From contig JACKFD010000004.1 of the NCBI GenBank assembly GCA_020632655.1, forward strand, positions 62,001 to 126,000: a stretch of 64,000 nt of DNA, in the 5' to 3' direction. Below are positions 25,514 to 34,400 of this stretch, one piece after another. The notes below the pieces were generated by a model. The model was not told the DNA's origin. It did not search any database and was given only the letters and a program-made list of their open reading frames with translations. This stretch comes from Spirochaetaceae bacterium. Its GTDB lineage: Bacteria; Myxococcota_A; UBA9160; UBA4427. How positions within the stretch are numbered: position 1 is the first letter of the stretch; every line of letters begins with the position of its first letter. A program made the translations under genes and the position numbers.

Positions 25514-27535
25514 ATGATCTGCAAGACCAGGGCCTGGGGGGACGCTTTGCGTCTCGCCCGGCAAGAAATCCCCGACTTCGCCTTCGACGCGTGGCTCGCC
25601 CCGCTCCGCGTCAAGCTCGCGGAAGATCGGATCGTGCTCGGTTGCCCGACCTCGTTCCATCGCGATCGGGTCCGCCTGCACTACAGCGAGATCCTGCTGC
25701 GCTGCTGGCGTCAGGCCCGGGCCATGCAGGCGAGCGACGAAGCGGCGGATGCAGCGCGCGCGACCGGTGAGGTCTCGATCGAGCTCGTCCTGATGAAGGA
25801 CTTCGCGGCCTCGCCCGGCTTCGCGATCGAGATGACGCGGCCTTCCCGCGACGGCGGAGACGAGCCGGCGGAGACGGACGTCATGGCCATGGCGTCGGGC
25901 CGCACGGGCAGGGCCGAAGCCGGGTCGCCGGATGGGGCGGGCGTGCACGGCATGCGTCGCGTCCGCACGCCGGCGGCGGCGCCGGCGGCCGTCGCTGCGA
26001 GCGGCGCAGCGACGCGGCACGAGGCGATGTCGCCGGCGAACGGGGCGATGTCCCGCGCGGCGACGCGACCCGAGGCGCTCACGTGGGCGACGGGGCTCTC
26101 GGCCGCGCACGCCGGGGCGCCGGCCGGCGGATTCGCCTCGAGCGCCTCGCGCGAGACGCGCGCTGCCAACACGGACCAGGGCGAAACGGGGGGTGACTCG
26201 GCGCGACCGGCCCACGCGGCCGCGCCGAGCTCCTCCCCGATCGCGCGCGTGACTCCCTCCGCCGCGCCGGACACCGGTCCGCGACACGAGCGCGCGCCGG
26301 GGATGCCGCGGCTCGTCGCCGCTGGCGCGCGGCGCGGGGCCGCCGCTCGCCCGGCGGCCCGCGCTTCTGCGCCGCCCGTCGATTCCGATGCGCCGCTCTT
26401 CGACGACGCGGTCCAGCCCGAGCTGCCCTTCAGCTTCGAGAGCTTCGTCGTCGGTCCGTGCAACGCCCTCGCCCGCGAGGCGACCCTCGCCCTCGCCCGC
26501 GCGCGGCAGCGCAGCCTGAACCAGCTCTACCTCGGCGGCGAGTCGGGCATGGGCAAGACGCATCTCGCACGGGCGGCCGCGCTCGAGGCCCGGCGTCATG
26601 CGGGCGGGCTCGAGTCCACCGCCGACATGGCCAGTGCCGCACGCGCGGCAGCCTGGGCCGCCGCGACCCGGCGTACGCCCGGCGTCGTCTACACGACGGC
26701 CGAGCAGTTCACGAGCGAGTTCGTCTCCGCCATGCGCAACGGCCGCTCCGAGGATTGGCAGCGTCGCTACCGCGGTCGGATCGGCCTGCTGATCGTCGAG
26801 GACGTGCAGCACCTGCGCGGCCGCGAGAAGACGCAGCTCGAGCTCTTCCATACGGTGCAGCACGTGCTCGACGCCGGCGGCCGGGTGCTCCTGACCGGCG
26901 ACCGCGCGCCGCGCGACCTGACCGGCCTCGACGAGCGCGTCCGCAGCCAGGTCGCCCGGGGCTTCGTCGCCGAGCTCGAGCCGCCCGATGCGCTCGTGCG
27001 GCGGCACATCCTGCGAACGAAGGCTTCGGCCGGCGGTGTGCATCTCCCGGCCGACTGCCTCGACCTGCTCGTCGAGGCGACGACCGGCAGCGTGCGCGAC
27101 ATCGAAGGCGTGCTGATCCAGGTCGTCACGACGGCATCGCTGCTCGGTCGCGGCATCGACCTCGACCTCACCCGCCGCGCGATCGACCTCAAGTCGGGCG
27201 CCGCGACGGTCCTGCCGCCGCGACGGCTCGAGGTCGAGGAGATCGTGCGCCTCGTCGCGGGCTTCTTCGGCAAGCGACCCGAGGCGCTCGCCTCGCGCTC
27301 ACGGCGGCGGGACGTGCTCGTGCCGCGCCAGCTCGCGATGTACCTGGCCCATCGCTACACGGACGCCTCGCTCACGGAGATCGGCCGCGGCCTCGGTCGC
27401 GACCATCCCGCCGTCCGCAACGCGATCACGCGGATCGAGCGCCTCTGCCTCGAGAACGCGCCTATGCGCTACCAGGTCGAGGCGCTCTCGGAGCGGATCG
27501 ACCAGCGTCTGGCGGACGAGCGCGAGGGGCGCTGA
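25514..27535 (+). CDS. dnaA: chromosomal replication initiator DnaA, divergent
   Basis: The 673-residue protein has all DnaA domains. Domain I (1-100) shows DALRLARQEIPDFAFDAWLAP. A long Ala/Pro-rich linker spans 110-300. The AAA+ core has Walker A GGESGMGKTH (341-350) and Walker B LLIVEDVQHL. Domain IV has PRQLAMYLAHRYTDASLTEI and LGRDHPAV. It departs from the usual pattern at two points. The arginine-finger position (SRF in E. coli, Arg285) reads RSQ, with Gln479. Walker B has Glu-Asp for Asp-Asp. The linker is unusually long. It may be the true initiator or a paralogue. Confidence 0.88.
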   Translation: MICKTRAWGDALRLARQEIPDFAFDAWLAPLRVKLAEDRIVLGCPTSFHRDRVRLHYSEILLRCWRQARAMQASDEAADAARATGEVSIELVLMKDFAASPGFAIEMTRPSRDGGDEPAETDVMAMASGRTGRAEAGSPDGAGVHGMRRVRTPAAAPAAVAASGAATRHEAMSPANGAMSRAATRPEALTWATGLSAAHAGAPAGGFASSASRETRAANTDQGETGGDSARPAHAAAPSSSPIARVTPSAAPDTGPRHERAPGMPRLVAAGARRGAAARPAARASAPPVDSDAPLFDDAVQPELPFSFESFVVGPCNALAREATLALARARQRSLNQLYLGGESGMGKTHLARAAALEARRHAGGLESTADMASAARAAAWAAATRRTPGVVYTTAEQFTSEFVSAMRNGRSEDWQRRYRGRIGLLIVEDVQHLRGREKTQLELFHTVQHVLDAGGRVLLTGDRAPRDLTGLDERVRSQVARGFVAELEPPDALVRRHILRTKASAGGVHLPADCLDLLVEATTGSVRDIEGVLIQVVTTASLLGRGIDLDLTRRAIDLKSGAATVLPPRRLEVEEIVRLVAGFFGKRPEALASRSRRRDVLVPRQLAMYLAHRYTDASLTEIGRGLGRDHPAVRNAITRIERLCLENAPMRYQVEALSERIDQRLADEREGR

Positions 27536-27549
27536 TCCCTACCCGGGTC

Positions 27550-27575
27550 CCCGCGGATCCCGCACGATCCGCGGG
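27550..27575. terminator. hairpin between convergent dnaA and cofH
   Basis: A perfect ten-base stem, CCCGCGGATC with GATCCGCGGG, encloses a six-base loop, 15 bases after the dnaA stop. AAA follows on the plus strand. It probably serves as a terminator in both directions, though no T-run is present. Confidence 0.5.
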
Positions 27576-27617
27576 AAAGGCCGTCGGTCGGCACGCGAGT
27601 GCGGGTTGCGCTCCGGC

Positions 27618-28937
27618 TCAGGCGCCCGCGGCGGCGATTCCGGTGGCCGCTTCCGTCGTCGCCCCACCGCGCGGCGCCGCCGACGCCGCCGGACCGGTCA
27701 GCTCGACCGGCGAACGCCCACCCCGCTCGAGCTGCTTCCGCCACCGCGCCGGCCCGGACAGGTCCACGTCCGCCTTGGGCTCTCGCGACGGCGGATCGAG
27801 CGCCGGATCCTCGAAGCGCTGGACGACCTGATAGAGCGTCGTGCGCTCGACCGGTACGCGGCCTATCTCGCGGATCAGGCGGCGGAACTCCTCGGGCGGC
27901 GTGTTCTCGCCGTGGTCCGAGCCGGACTCGCGGCTGATCGACTCCTCCATGAGCGTCCCGCCGAAGTCGTTCGCCCCGGCGCAGAGCGCCATCTGCCCGA
28001 GCTTGTGCCCCATCTTGACCCAGGAGACCTGGATGTTCGTGATGTGCGGGCGCAGGAAGAGGCGCGCGACGGCGATGATCCGCAGGTCCTCCTCCATCGA
28101 CGGACCCGGGCGCGAGCCGAGCAGGTTGAAGAGCAGGTTGCGCTCGTGGATGAAGCCGAGGGGCACGAACTCCGTGAAGCCGCCGGTCTCCTTCTGGATC
28201 TCGCGGATCAGGTCGAGGTGGGCGGCGATGTGGCGGGGCTCTTCGATGTGGCCGTACATGAGGGTCGAGGTCGAGCGGAGGCCGATGCCATGGGCGGCCT
28301 TGATGATCTCGACCCAGCGCGCGGTCTTCAGCTTGTTCGGCGAGAGGACGTTCCGGATCTCGTCGTCGAGGATCTCGGCCGCCGTGCCGGGCATGGTCCC
28401 GAGACCCGCGTCGACGAGGTACTGCAGGTACTCCTCGAGCTTCCAGCCGCTCTTGCGATGGCCGAAGTCGATCTCCTCGGGTGAGTAGGCGTGGATGTGG
28501 AGGTCCGGGTAGACGGCCTTGATCGCACGCAGGATGTCGCGATAGTGCTCGTGGGTCTTGTTCGGGTGGATGCCGCCCTGGATGCAGACCTCGGAGGCGC
28601 CGCGCTCGATCGCGTCGCGGCATTTCTCGAGGATCTCGGCGTGGCTGCGATCGAAGGCCTCGGCCGCGTCGTCCTTGTGTCGCGCGAAGCCGCAGAAGGA
28701 GCAGCCCACATAACAGACGTTCGTGAAGTTGATGTTGCGGCAGACGACGTAGCTGACGTCGTCGCCGCAATCCTCGCGGCGGGCGAGGTCCGCGGCGGCG
28801 AGCAGCGCGTGGAAGTCGGCGCCGTGCACGCCGAGCAGGCGCTCGGCCTCGGCGGCCGAGAGCTCGCGCCCGTCGAGGGCACCCTCGAGGAGGTCGCGCA
28901 CGTCTCTCGATACGGCGTCTTGGAGCTGTCGGAACAT
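27618..28937 (-). CDS. cofH: FO synthase subunit 2 (CofH)
   Basis: CofH is the radical-SAM enzyme that joins tyrosine to 5-amino-6-ribitylaminouracil, the first step to the deazaflavin FO of cofactor F420. The [4Fe-4S] motif CYVGCSFCGFARHK is clear, followed by IQGGIHPNKTHEHY and FGGTLMEESISRESGSDHG, both typical. At 439 residues it carries a roughly 50-residue Ala/Gly/Pro-rich C-terminal tail beyond the domain. The start ATG overlaps the cofG stop (TGATG), so the two are coupled. Confidence 0.93.
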   Translation of the reverse strand: MFRQLQDAVSRDVRDLLEGALDGRELSAAEAERLLGVHGADFHALLAAADLARREDCGDDVSYVVCRNINFTNVCYVGCSFCGFARHKDDAAEAFDRSHAEILEKCRDAIERGASEVCIQGGIHPNKTHEHYRDILRAIKAVYPDLHIHAYSPEEIDFGHRKSGWKLEEYLQYLVDAGLGTMPGTAAEILDDEIRNVLSPNKLKTARWVEIIKAAHGIGLRSTSTLMYGHIEEPRHIAAHLDLIREIQKETGGFTEFVPLGFIHERNLLFNLLGSRPGPSMEEDLRIIAVARLFLRPHITNIQVSWVKMGHKLGQMALCAGANDFGGTLMEESISRESGSDHGENTPPEEFRRLIREIGRVPVERTTLYQVVQRFEDPALDPPSREPKADVDLSGPARWRKQLERGGRSPVELTGPAASAAPRGGATTEAATGIAAAGA

Positions 28938-30310
28938 CAGGCGGCCTCCTCTCTGGACTGGGGGTTCCTCCGCTGCGCATAGCCCGCGTCGTTGGCGTAT
29001 TTCGGCAGCAGAGCCCGCATCTGCGGGTCGAAGAAATCGGGGCGCTCGAGGATCCAGTCGGGATAGACGGGTCCCCGTTCGAAGAGTCTGAAGCCCGCGG
29101 CCTCGGTCTCCTCGCGCAGGGCGAGGAGCGCCGGCCAGGGTGCTTCGGGATTGATGAAGTCGACGGTCACGGGCGAGACCCCGCCCCAGTCGTCGACGCC
29201 CGCATCGAGCAGCTTCGGCAGCATGCCCCGGCCGAGGTTCGGCGGCGCCTGCACGTGGACGGCGCGCGGCAGGATCAGCCGCGCGAGCGCCACCCAGCCG
29301 ACGACGATCTCGTCCGCGAGCGGCGCGACTGCACGCATCTTGGTGTCGTCCTTGGGATGGAAGGGCTGGACGATCGCCTCCTGGATGTGCCCGTAGCGGA
29401 GCGAGAGCTCGCGGATCGTCCAGAGCGTGTCGACGCGCTCGGCGTCGTTCTCGCCGATCCCGAGCAGCAGCCCGCTCGTAAAGGGGATCTTGAGCTCGCC
29501 TGCCTCCTCGTGCATGCGGATGCGCGTCGCCGGCTCCTTGTCCGGCGCATGGAAGTGCGGCATCCCCTTGCCGCGCAGGCGCGCGCTCGTCGTCTCGAGC
29601 ATCAGCCCCATCGACGCGTTCCAGGGCCGCAGCCGCGCCATGTCCTCGCGCGACAGGATGCCGGCATTCGTATGCGGCAGCATGCCGAGGGCGACCGTCC
29701 GCTTGCAGGCCTCGAGGATCAGATCCGTCGTGCTCGCATAGCCGCGCCCGGCGAGCTCCTCGCGGTAGCTGCGGTAGGCGATCTCCGGCTTGTCGCCGAG
29801 ACACATCAAGGCCTCGACGCAGCCCGTCGCGATCCCGCCGCGCACGACCTCCTCGACCTCGTCGATCGTGTAGGTGTGGGCGTCGGCCGTGCCGGGCAGC
29901 TTGGCGAAGGTGCAGTAGGTGCAGCGGTTGCGGCAGAGGTTCGTGAGCGGGATGAAGACGTTGCGCGAGACCGTGACCCGGTCGCCGGTCTCGGCGCGCT
30001 TGATCGCCCGGGCGCCTTCGCAGAGCGCCTCGCGGAGCCCGGCGTCCTCGAGCCCCGCCGCCAGCCGCTCCGCCTGATCCCGCTCGAGCGCCCCGCCGTC
30101 GACGGCCTCACCGATCCACCGCTCCGCCTCGGCGCGAGCGGGCCGCGCCCGGACCGGCCCCGTCTCGACGGCCGGAGCCGACGAACGCAGGGGCGACTCG
30201 GAAGCGCGGGCGGCCGTGGGGGACGACACGCCCGATTCGGATTCGGGCAACGGGGTCTCTCCGGTCTCCGAGCCGGGCTCGGGGCGGGACGGGCGACTCC
30301 GGATCTTCAC
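28937..30310 (-). CDS. cofG: FO synthase subunit 1 (CofG)
   Basis: CofG closes the deazaflavin ring on the CofH product by radical-SAM chemistry. The cluster motif CRNRCTYCTF lies near residue 140, followed by KPEIAYRSYREELAGRGYAS and LLLGIGENDAERVDTLW. The domain is preceded by about 100 residues of low-complexity Ser/Pro/Ala text. I place the start at the GTG at 30310 because the frame further upstream runs into the neighbouring acyltransferase gene; it could also start later. Later F420 genes (cofC, cofD, cofE) are not in the window. Confidence 0.9.
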   Translation of the reverse strand: MKIRSRPSRPEPGSETGETPLPESESGVSSPTAARASESPLRSSAPAVETGPVRARPARAEAERWIGEAVDGGALERDQAERLAAGLEDAGLREALCEGARAIKRAETGDRVTVSRNVFIPLTNLCRNRCTYCTFAKLPGTADAHTYTIDEVEEVVRGGIATGCVEALMCLGDKPEIAYRSYREELAGRGYASTTDLILEACKRTVALGMLPHTNAGILSREDMARLRPWNASMGLMLETTSARLRGKGMPHFHAPDKEPATRIRMHEEAGELKIPFTSGLLLGIGENDAERVDTLWTIRELSLRYGHIQEAIVQPFHPKDDTKMRAVAPLADEIVVGWVALARLILPRAVHVQAPPNLGRGMLPKLLDAGVDDWGGVSPVTVDFINPEAPWPALLALREETEAAGFRLFERGPVYPDWILERPDFFDPQMRALLPKYANDAGYAQRRNPQSREEAA

Positions 30311-30353
30311 ACAGGGACTCGGGGCCCCGCAAACCGCCGGCCCCGACCCCGTC

Positions 30354-31454
30354 TCAGCCCGGCCCCGCCTCGTCGGGTGCGAGCCGCCGTCCGCCCGGCC
30401 CCGCCTCGTCGGGCCTCGGCCGGGTCCGCCAGCGTCGGTGCGTCCAGATCCACTGGCTCGGGTCCTCGCGGATCGCACGCTCGATCTCGTCGGTCAGTCG
30501 CTGCAGATCGCGACGCAGCATCGCGTCGTCGGGCTCGCCCCCGTCCGCCCGGGTCGACTCGAGCGCCAGGGCCGGACCGACCCGGACGCGATGCCGGCGG
30601 CCGTCGGGCGCACGACGGACGAAGGCCGGCACGACGGGCACGCCCTGACGCGCCGCGAGCAGCAGAGGCCCCGAGCGCGTACACGCCGGGCGTCCGAAGA
30701 AGTCGACGAAGAGCCCCTCCTCGCGCCGCGCGTTCTGATCCATCAGCACGAGCAGCTTGCGCCCCTCGGCCAGCGCGCGTGCCGCCGCGAAGCCCGCCCG
30801 CGGCCCCATCGGAATCAGCCGCGTCGAGGCTGCTGCCGCATCGTCCGCCCCCGCGTCCGTCCGCAGGCCGCGCAGCACCCGGTCGAGCACGCGCGAGGCG
30901 CGGGCGCGATGCACGATCGCAACCGGGATGCCGAGCGAGGGAATCTTCGCCGCCGCCAGCTCCCAGCTGCCGTAATGGGCCGTCACGACGAGCACGCCGC
31001 CCGAGGGCGACGCACGCTCCGCGGCGCGCAGATGCTCGAGGCCCTCGATCTCGACGGCGTCGAGCAGCGCCTGGCGATGGCGACCCCGCAAGAGCAGCGT
31101 CTCGACGAGCGCGCGGCCGAGATGCACGAAGACGCCGCGCGCGATCTCCCGCCGCCGCGCCGCGTCGAGCTCCGGCAGCGCCCGGGCGAGCTGCGTCTCG
31201 ACGGTCGAGACGCGTGGCGCCCGGAGCGCGAACCAGAGCCGGCCGATCCCGGCACCGAGGGCCGGCGCGATCGACCGGGGCAGCCGACCGAGGATCGCCG
31301 TGGCCGCCTCGAGGACGACGTCGAGCAGCCGCTCGCCCAGCGTCGGCCGCGCGACCCGATCGGCCGACGCGCCGTCGCCTCCGCTCGCGCCTCCCCTCAC
31401 ACCTCCGCTCACGCCTCCGTTCACACCGAGAGACGCCCCGCCCACACGCGGCAA
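30354..31454 (-). CDS. LpxL/HtrB-like lysophospholipid acyltransferase
   Basis: A 366-residue membrane-associated acyltransferase. The catalytic motif is HYGSWE (His-x4-Glu), followed by LMDQNARREEGLFVDFFGRP and the closing WIWTHRRWRTRP, all typical of lipid A late acyltransferases. The start is uncertain: the TTG at 31454 opens into a Gly/Val-rich stretch made by three 12-bp repeats, and GTG codons inside it could also serve. The C-terminus carries two copies of PDEAGPGGRRLA-type text from a 36-bp repeat. It begins six bases after the carboxylase stop. Confidence 0.85.
   Translation of the reverse strand: MPRVGGASLGVNGGVSGGVRGGASGGDGASADRVARPTLGERLLDVVLEAATAILGRLPRSIAPALGAGIGRLWFALRAPRVSTVETQLARALPELDAARRREIARGVFVHLGRALVETLLLRGRHRQALLDAVEIEGLEHLRAAERASPSGGVLVVTAHYGSWELAAAKIPSLGIPVAIVHRARASRVLDRVLRGLRTDAGADDAAAASTRLIPMGPRAGFAAARALAEGRKLLVLMDQNARREEGLFVDFFGRPACTRSGPLLLAARQGVPVVPAFVRRAPDGRRHRVRVGPALALESTRADGGEPDDAMLRRDLQRLTDEIERAIREDPSQWIWTHRRWRTRPRPDEAGPGGRRLAPDEAGPG
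30358..30413. repeat. 36-bp spaced direct repeat at the end of the LpxL-like gene
   Basis: GGCCCCGCCTCGTCGGG occurs at 30361 and again at 30397, a spacing of exactly 36 bases. It encodes the duplicated C-terminal peptide of the acyltransferase. Confidence 0.75.
31389..31424. repeat. three 12-bp repeats at the start of the LpxL-like gene
   Basis: The units CGCCTCCCCTCA, CACCTCCGCTCA and CGCCTCCGTTCA follow each other without gaps. They encode the Val/Ser-Gly-Gly repeats at the N-terminus on the minus strand, and the 36-bp total matches the other arrays. Confidence 0.7.
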
Positions 31455-31460
31455 CCGCGC

Positions 31461-34400
31461 TCACTCGCCCCGCAGCGACGCTTCCAGCGACCCGATCAGC
31501 CGCTCGCGCAGCACGCCGGGCGCGAGGATGTCGCTGAGCGAGCCGACCTCGCGGGCCCGCGCGACCGAGTGGACCGCGTCGAACTCCGCCGCCGTCGCCG
31601 CCTGCTTCTCGAGGATCACGTCGCGCAGCACGACGTCCCGCGCGGCCCGGTTCTCCTCGCTCGGGCTCTTGCGCACGAGCGCGTTCATGTCCTTCACGCG
31701 CGGATCGTCGAGGGCCTGGGCGCGCACCTCGCGACTGAACACGACGGCCGCCGCCGGGCCGCCACCGATCACCGATGCATACGATCCCTCGAGTGCCACC
31801 GCCTGCATGCGGTCGTTCAGCTCCTGCGAGAAGACGACGTAGGCGCCGCCGTGGTAGCGCGACACGACGACGAAGTAGATCGGTCCGTCGAAGTTCACGA
31901 CCGCCCGGGCGATCTCCGCGCCGTTCTCGAGCTGGATCTTGCGCAGGCTCTCCGGCGAGCCGTCGAAGCCCGAGAGATTCGCGAGCACGACGACCGGCCG
32001 GTTGCCGCTCGCCGCGTTGATCGCGCGGGCGACCTTCTTCGACGATTGCGGGAAGAGCGTGCCGCCGTTCCACGACTCGGGTCCGTCGGGCGGGTGGTAG
32101 CCCTCGCGCGGGACGTTGCGGCTCTCGATGCCGATCAGACAGACGGGCAGGCCGCCGACGTGCGCATCCCAGACGATCGCCGTCTCGCCGCCCACCCAGG
32201 CGTTCCAACGCTCGAGATGCCCGCCATCGGCGTCGATCACCGACTGCATCACGGCCCGCATCGAGAAGGCCCGCTTGCGACCGGGATTCGTCGCGTCGTC
32301 GAAGAGCTCGCCGATCGTCGCGAGCCCATCGGCGTCCTCGGGCCCGATCTTCGAATCGCCGATCGAGCGCGTGCGCGCGTCGGTCGTCGGAAAGGGCCGG
32401 GGCCCCGCCTCGCCGGGCACGACGTAGCTGTAGCGGTAGTGCTCGTAGAGGATGCGATAGGCGTCGGCGAGGTTGTGCGCGTAGTACTGGGCCTCGCCGT
32501 TCGGACCCATGATCCGCTCGAAGCCACCGATCGCGACCTCGTCCTCCGCCGACACGCCGCCCGAGGCCTCGAGCGCCGCCCGACCCGTCAGCACCATCGA
32601 CGCGTTCTGCGTCATGATCAGCACGCCCTTGCAATGCATCAGCATCGTCGCGAGCGCGTCCCAGTAGCTCTGGGCGCCGACGTTCACGCCCTGCACGATC
32701 ACGTGCACGACGCCGCCGGCCTGGGTGAAGGTCACGATCCGCCGCACGACCCGAGCGGTCGCGTCGAGGTTCTCCGTGCCGCTGTCCATGGCGATCTTCG
32801 CGCCCGAGGAGACGGGCACCCACTCGAGCGGCACGCCCAGGGACTCCGCGAGGTCGAAGGCGGCGACGACCCGATCGCATTCCGGCCCCGCGAGCGCCCC
32901 CATGCCCATCGTCGGATCCGAGAGCACGAGCACCCGCAGCATGCCTTCGGGCACCTTCGCCGTCGGCGTGCGGATCAGTCCGAAGACGACGGCCGAGCGG
33001 TTTCGGCCGTAGGGCCGATCGGCGACCTGGACCGCCAACGGACGCGCGCTCTGCGGATCGAGGTCGTACTCCTCGAAGCTGCACTCGCCGGGCGTGCCGT
33101 CGGGCGACTCGCTCGTCAGCATCTTCACGATCTCGTAGGGGTAGATGAGCTTGCGTCTTCGCGCGGCGACGACCTTGCGGCTGTACTCGTCGGTCGGATC
33201 GAGGGGCTCGTCGTGGGGCGGGCGCCAATCGATCTCGAGCTGGTCGCCCGTGTCCATGATCACGAGCTCCGCCGGGACGGGCGTCGCGTCGGGCGCCTGG
33301 CGGTCGAGCCGGTTCAGGCGCACGAGCACCTTCTCGAGACCGAGGTGGCGCGTCGCGGGCGCGAGGCGGCGGGCGATGTCGCCGGCGACCTCGGGCTCGA
33401 TGAAGATGGGCGGCGCCACGAAGATCGCGATCCGGTTCCATTGCAGCCGGCGGCGCGGGTCGCGCTCCTGCAGGATCGTGCGCAGACGGCGGGCGGCGCG
33501 GTTGAAGACGCGCTCGAAGGTCCCGAGATGGTGGTAGAGCTCGCGGCCCGGCTCCGGGGATCGATCGCGTGCGTCGGCGAGCACGAAGATGCGCTCGTCG
33601 CCCTGGCCGTCGCGGGAGCGGCCGTGGAAGGCGTAGATGCCCTCGTCCGCGGGCAGGCGCTCGAGCTCGAAGGCCGCGTAGCGATCGAGGCCGATGCGAC
33701 TCGCGGTCTCGGGATGCAGGTCGTAGTGCTCGTTCGCGAGCTCGAGGCGACCGTTGCGATGCACGAGGGTGCGGTAGACGTCGCCCTCGCCGTCGGCCGT
33801 CAGCTGGCCGAGGGTGAGGCGGAAGGGGAAGGCGCGTCCGGCGTAGCGCGCCTCGATCCCGTCGAGGGTCGCGTCCCAGTCGATCTCGGCGCCCTCCGGA
33901 ACGAGGTACTCGAGGGCCACGACCGGCGTGGCCGGATCGTGCTCGAGCAGCGAGTCCGCGCCCCGGACGAGGCGGTCGACCGCATTCTCGATCTCGGTCG
34001 CCGGTCCCGTCGCGGCGAGCACGACGCCCTTGTCGCGGTACTCGACGCAATGGATCGGCGTGCCATCGACGCGGACCGAGCGATAGGCCTCGGGCACGCT
34101 CGGTGCATAACGTCTCTGCACGTGGGCGGCGAGCGCGATCGTCCGGCGGTTCATGTCCTCGCCGGCGATCCATCGCCCCACCCGCTCGAAGACCCGCCGC
34201 GGCGACGCCGCCACCTCGAGCAGCACGCTCGCCGGCGGTGCCACGGGCTCGATTTCGGCGGCCGCGAGCCATTGCTCGACGCCGGCGGAGGTGCGCCGGG
34301 CGCGCTCCTCGATCCCGGGCTGCTGGAAGACGACGTAGGCCGCCTCGAGCGCCGCGTCCGCGACGGCATCCGTCACCTGCGGCCGCATGCGCGCGATCCG

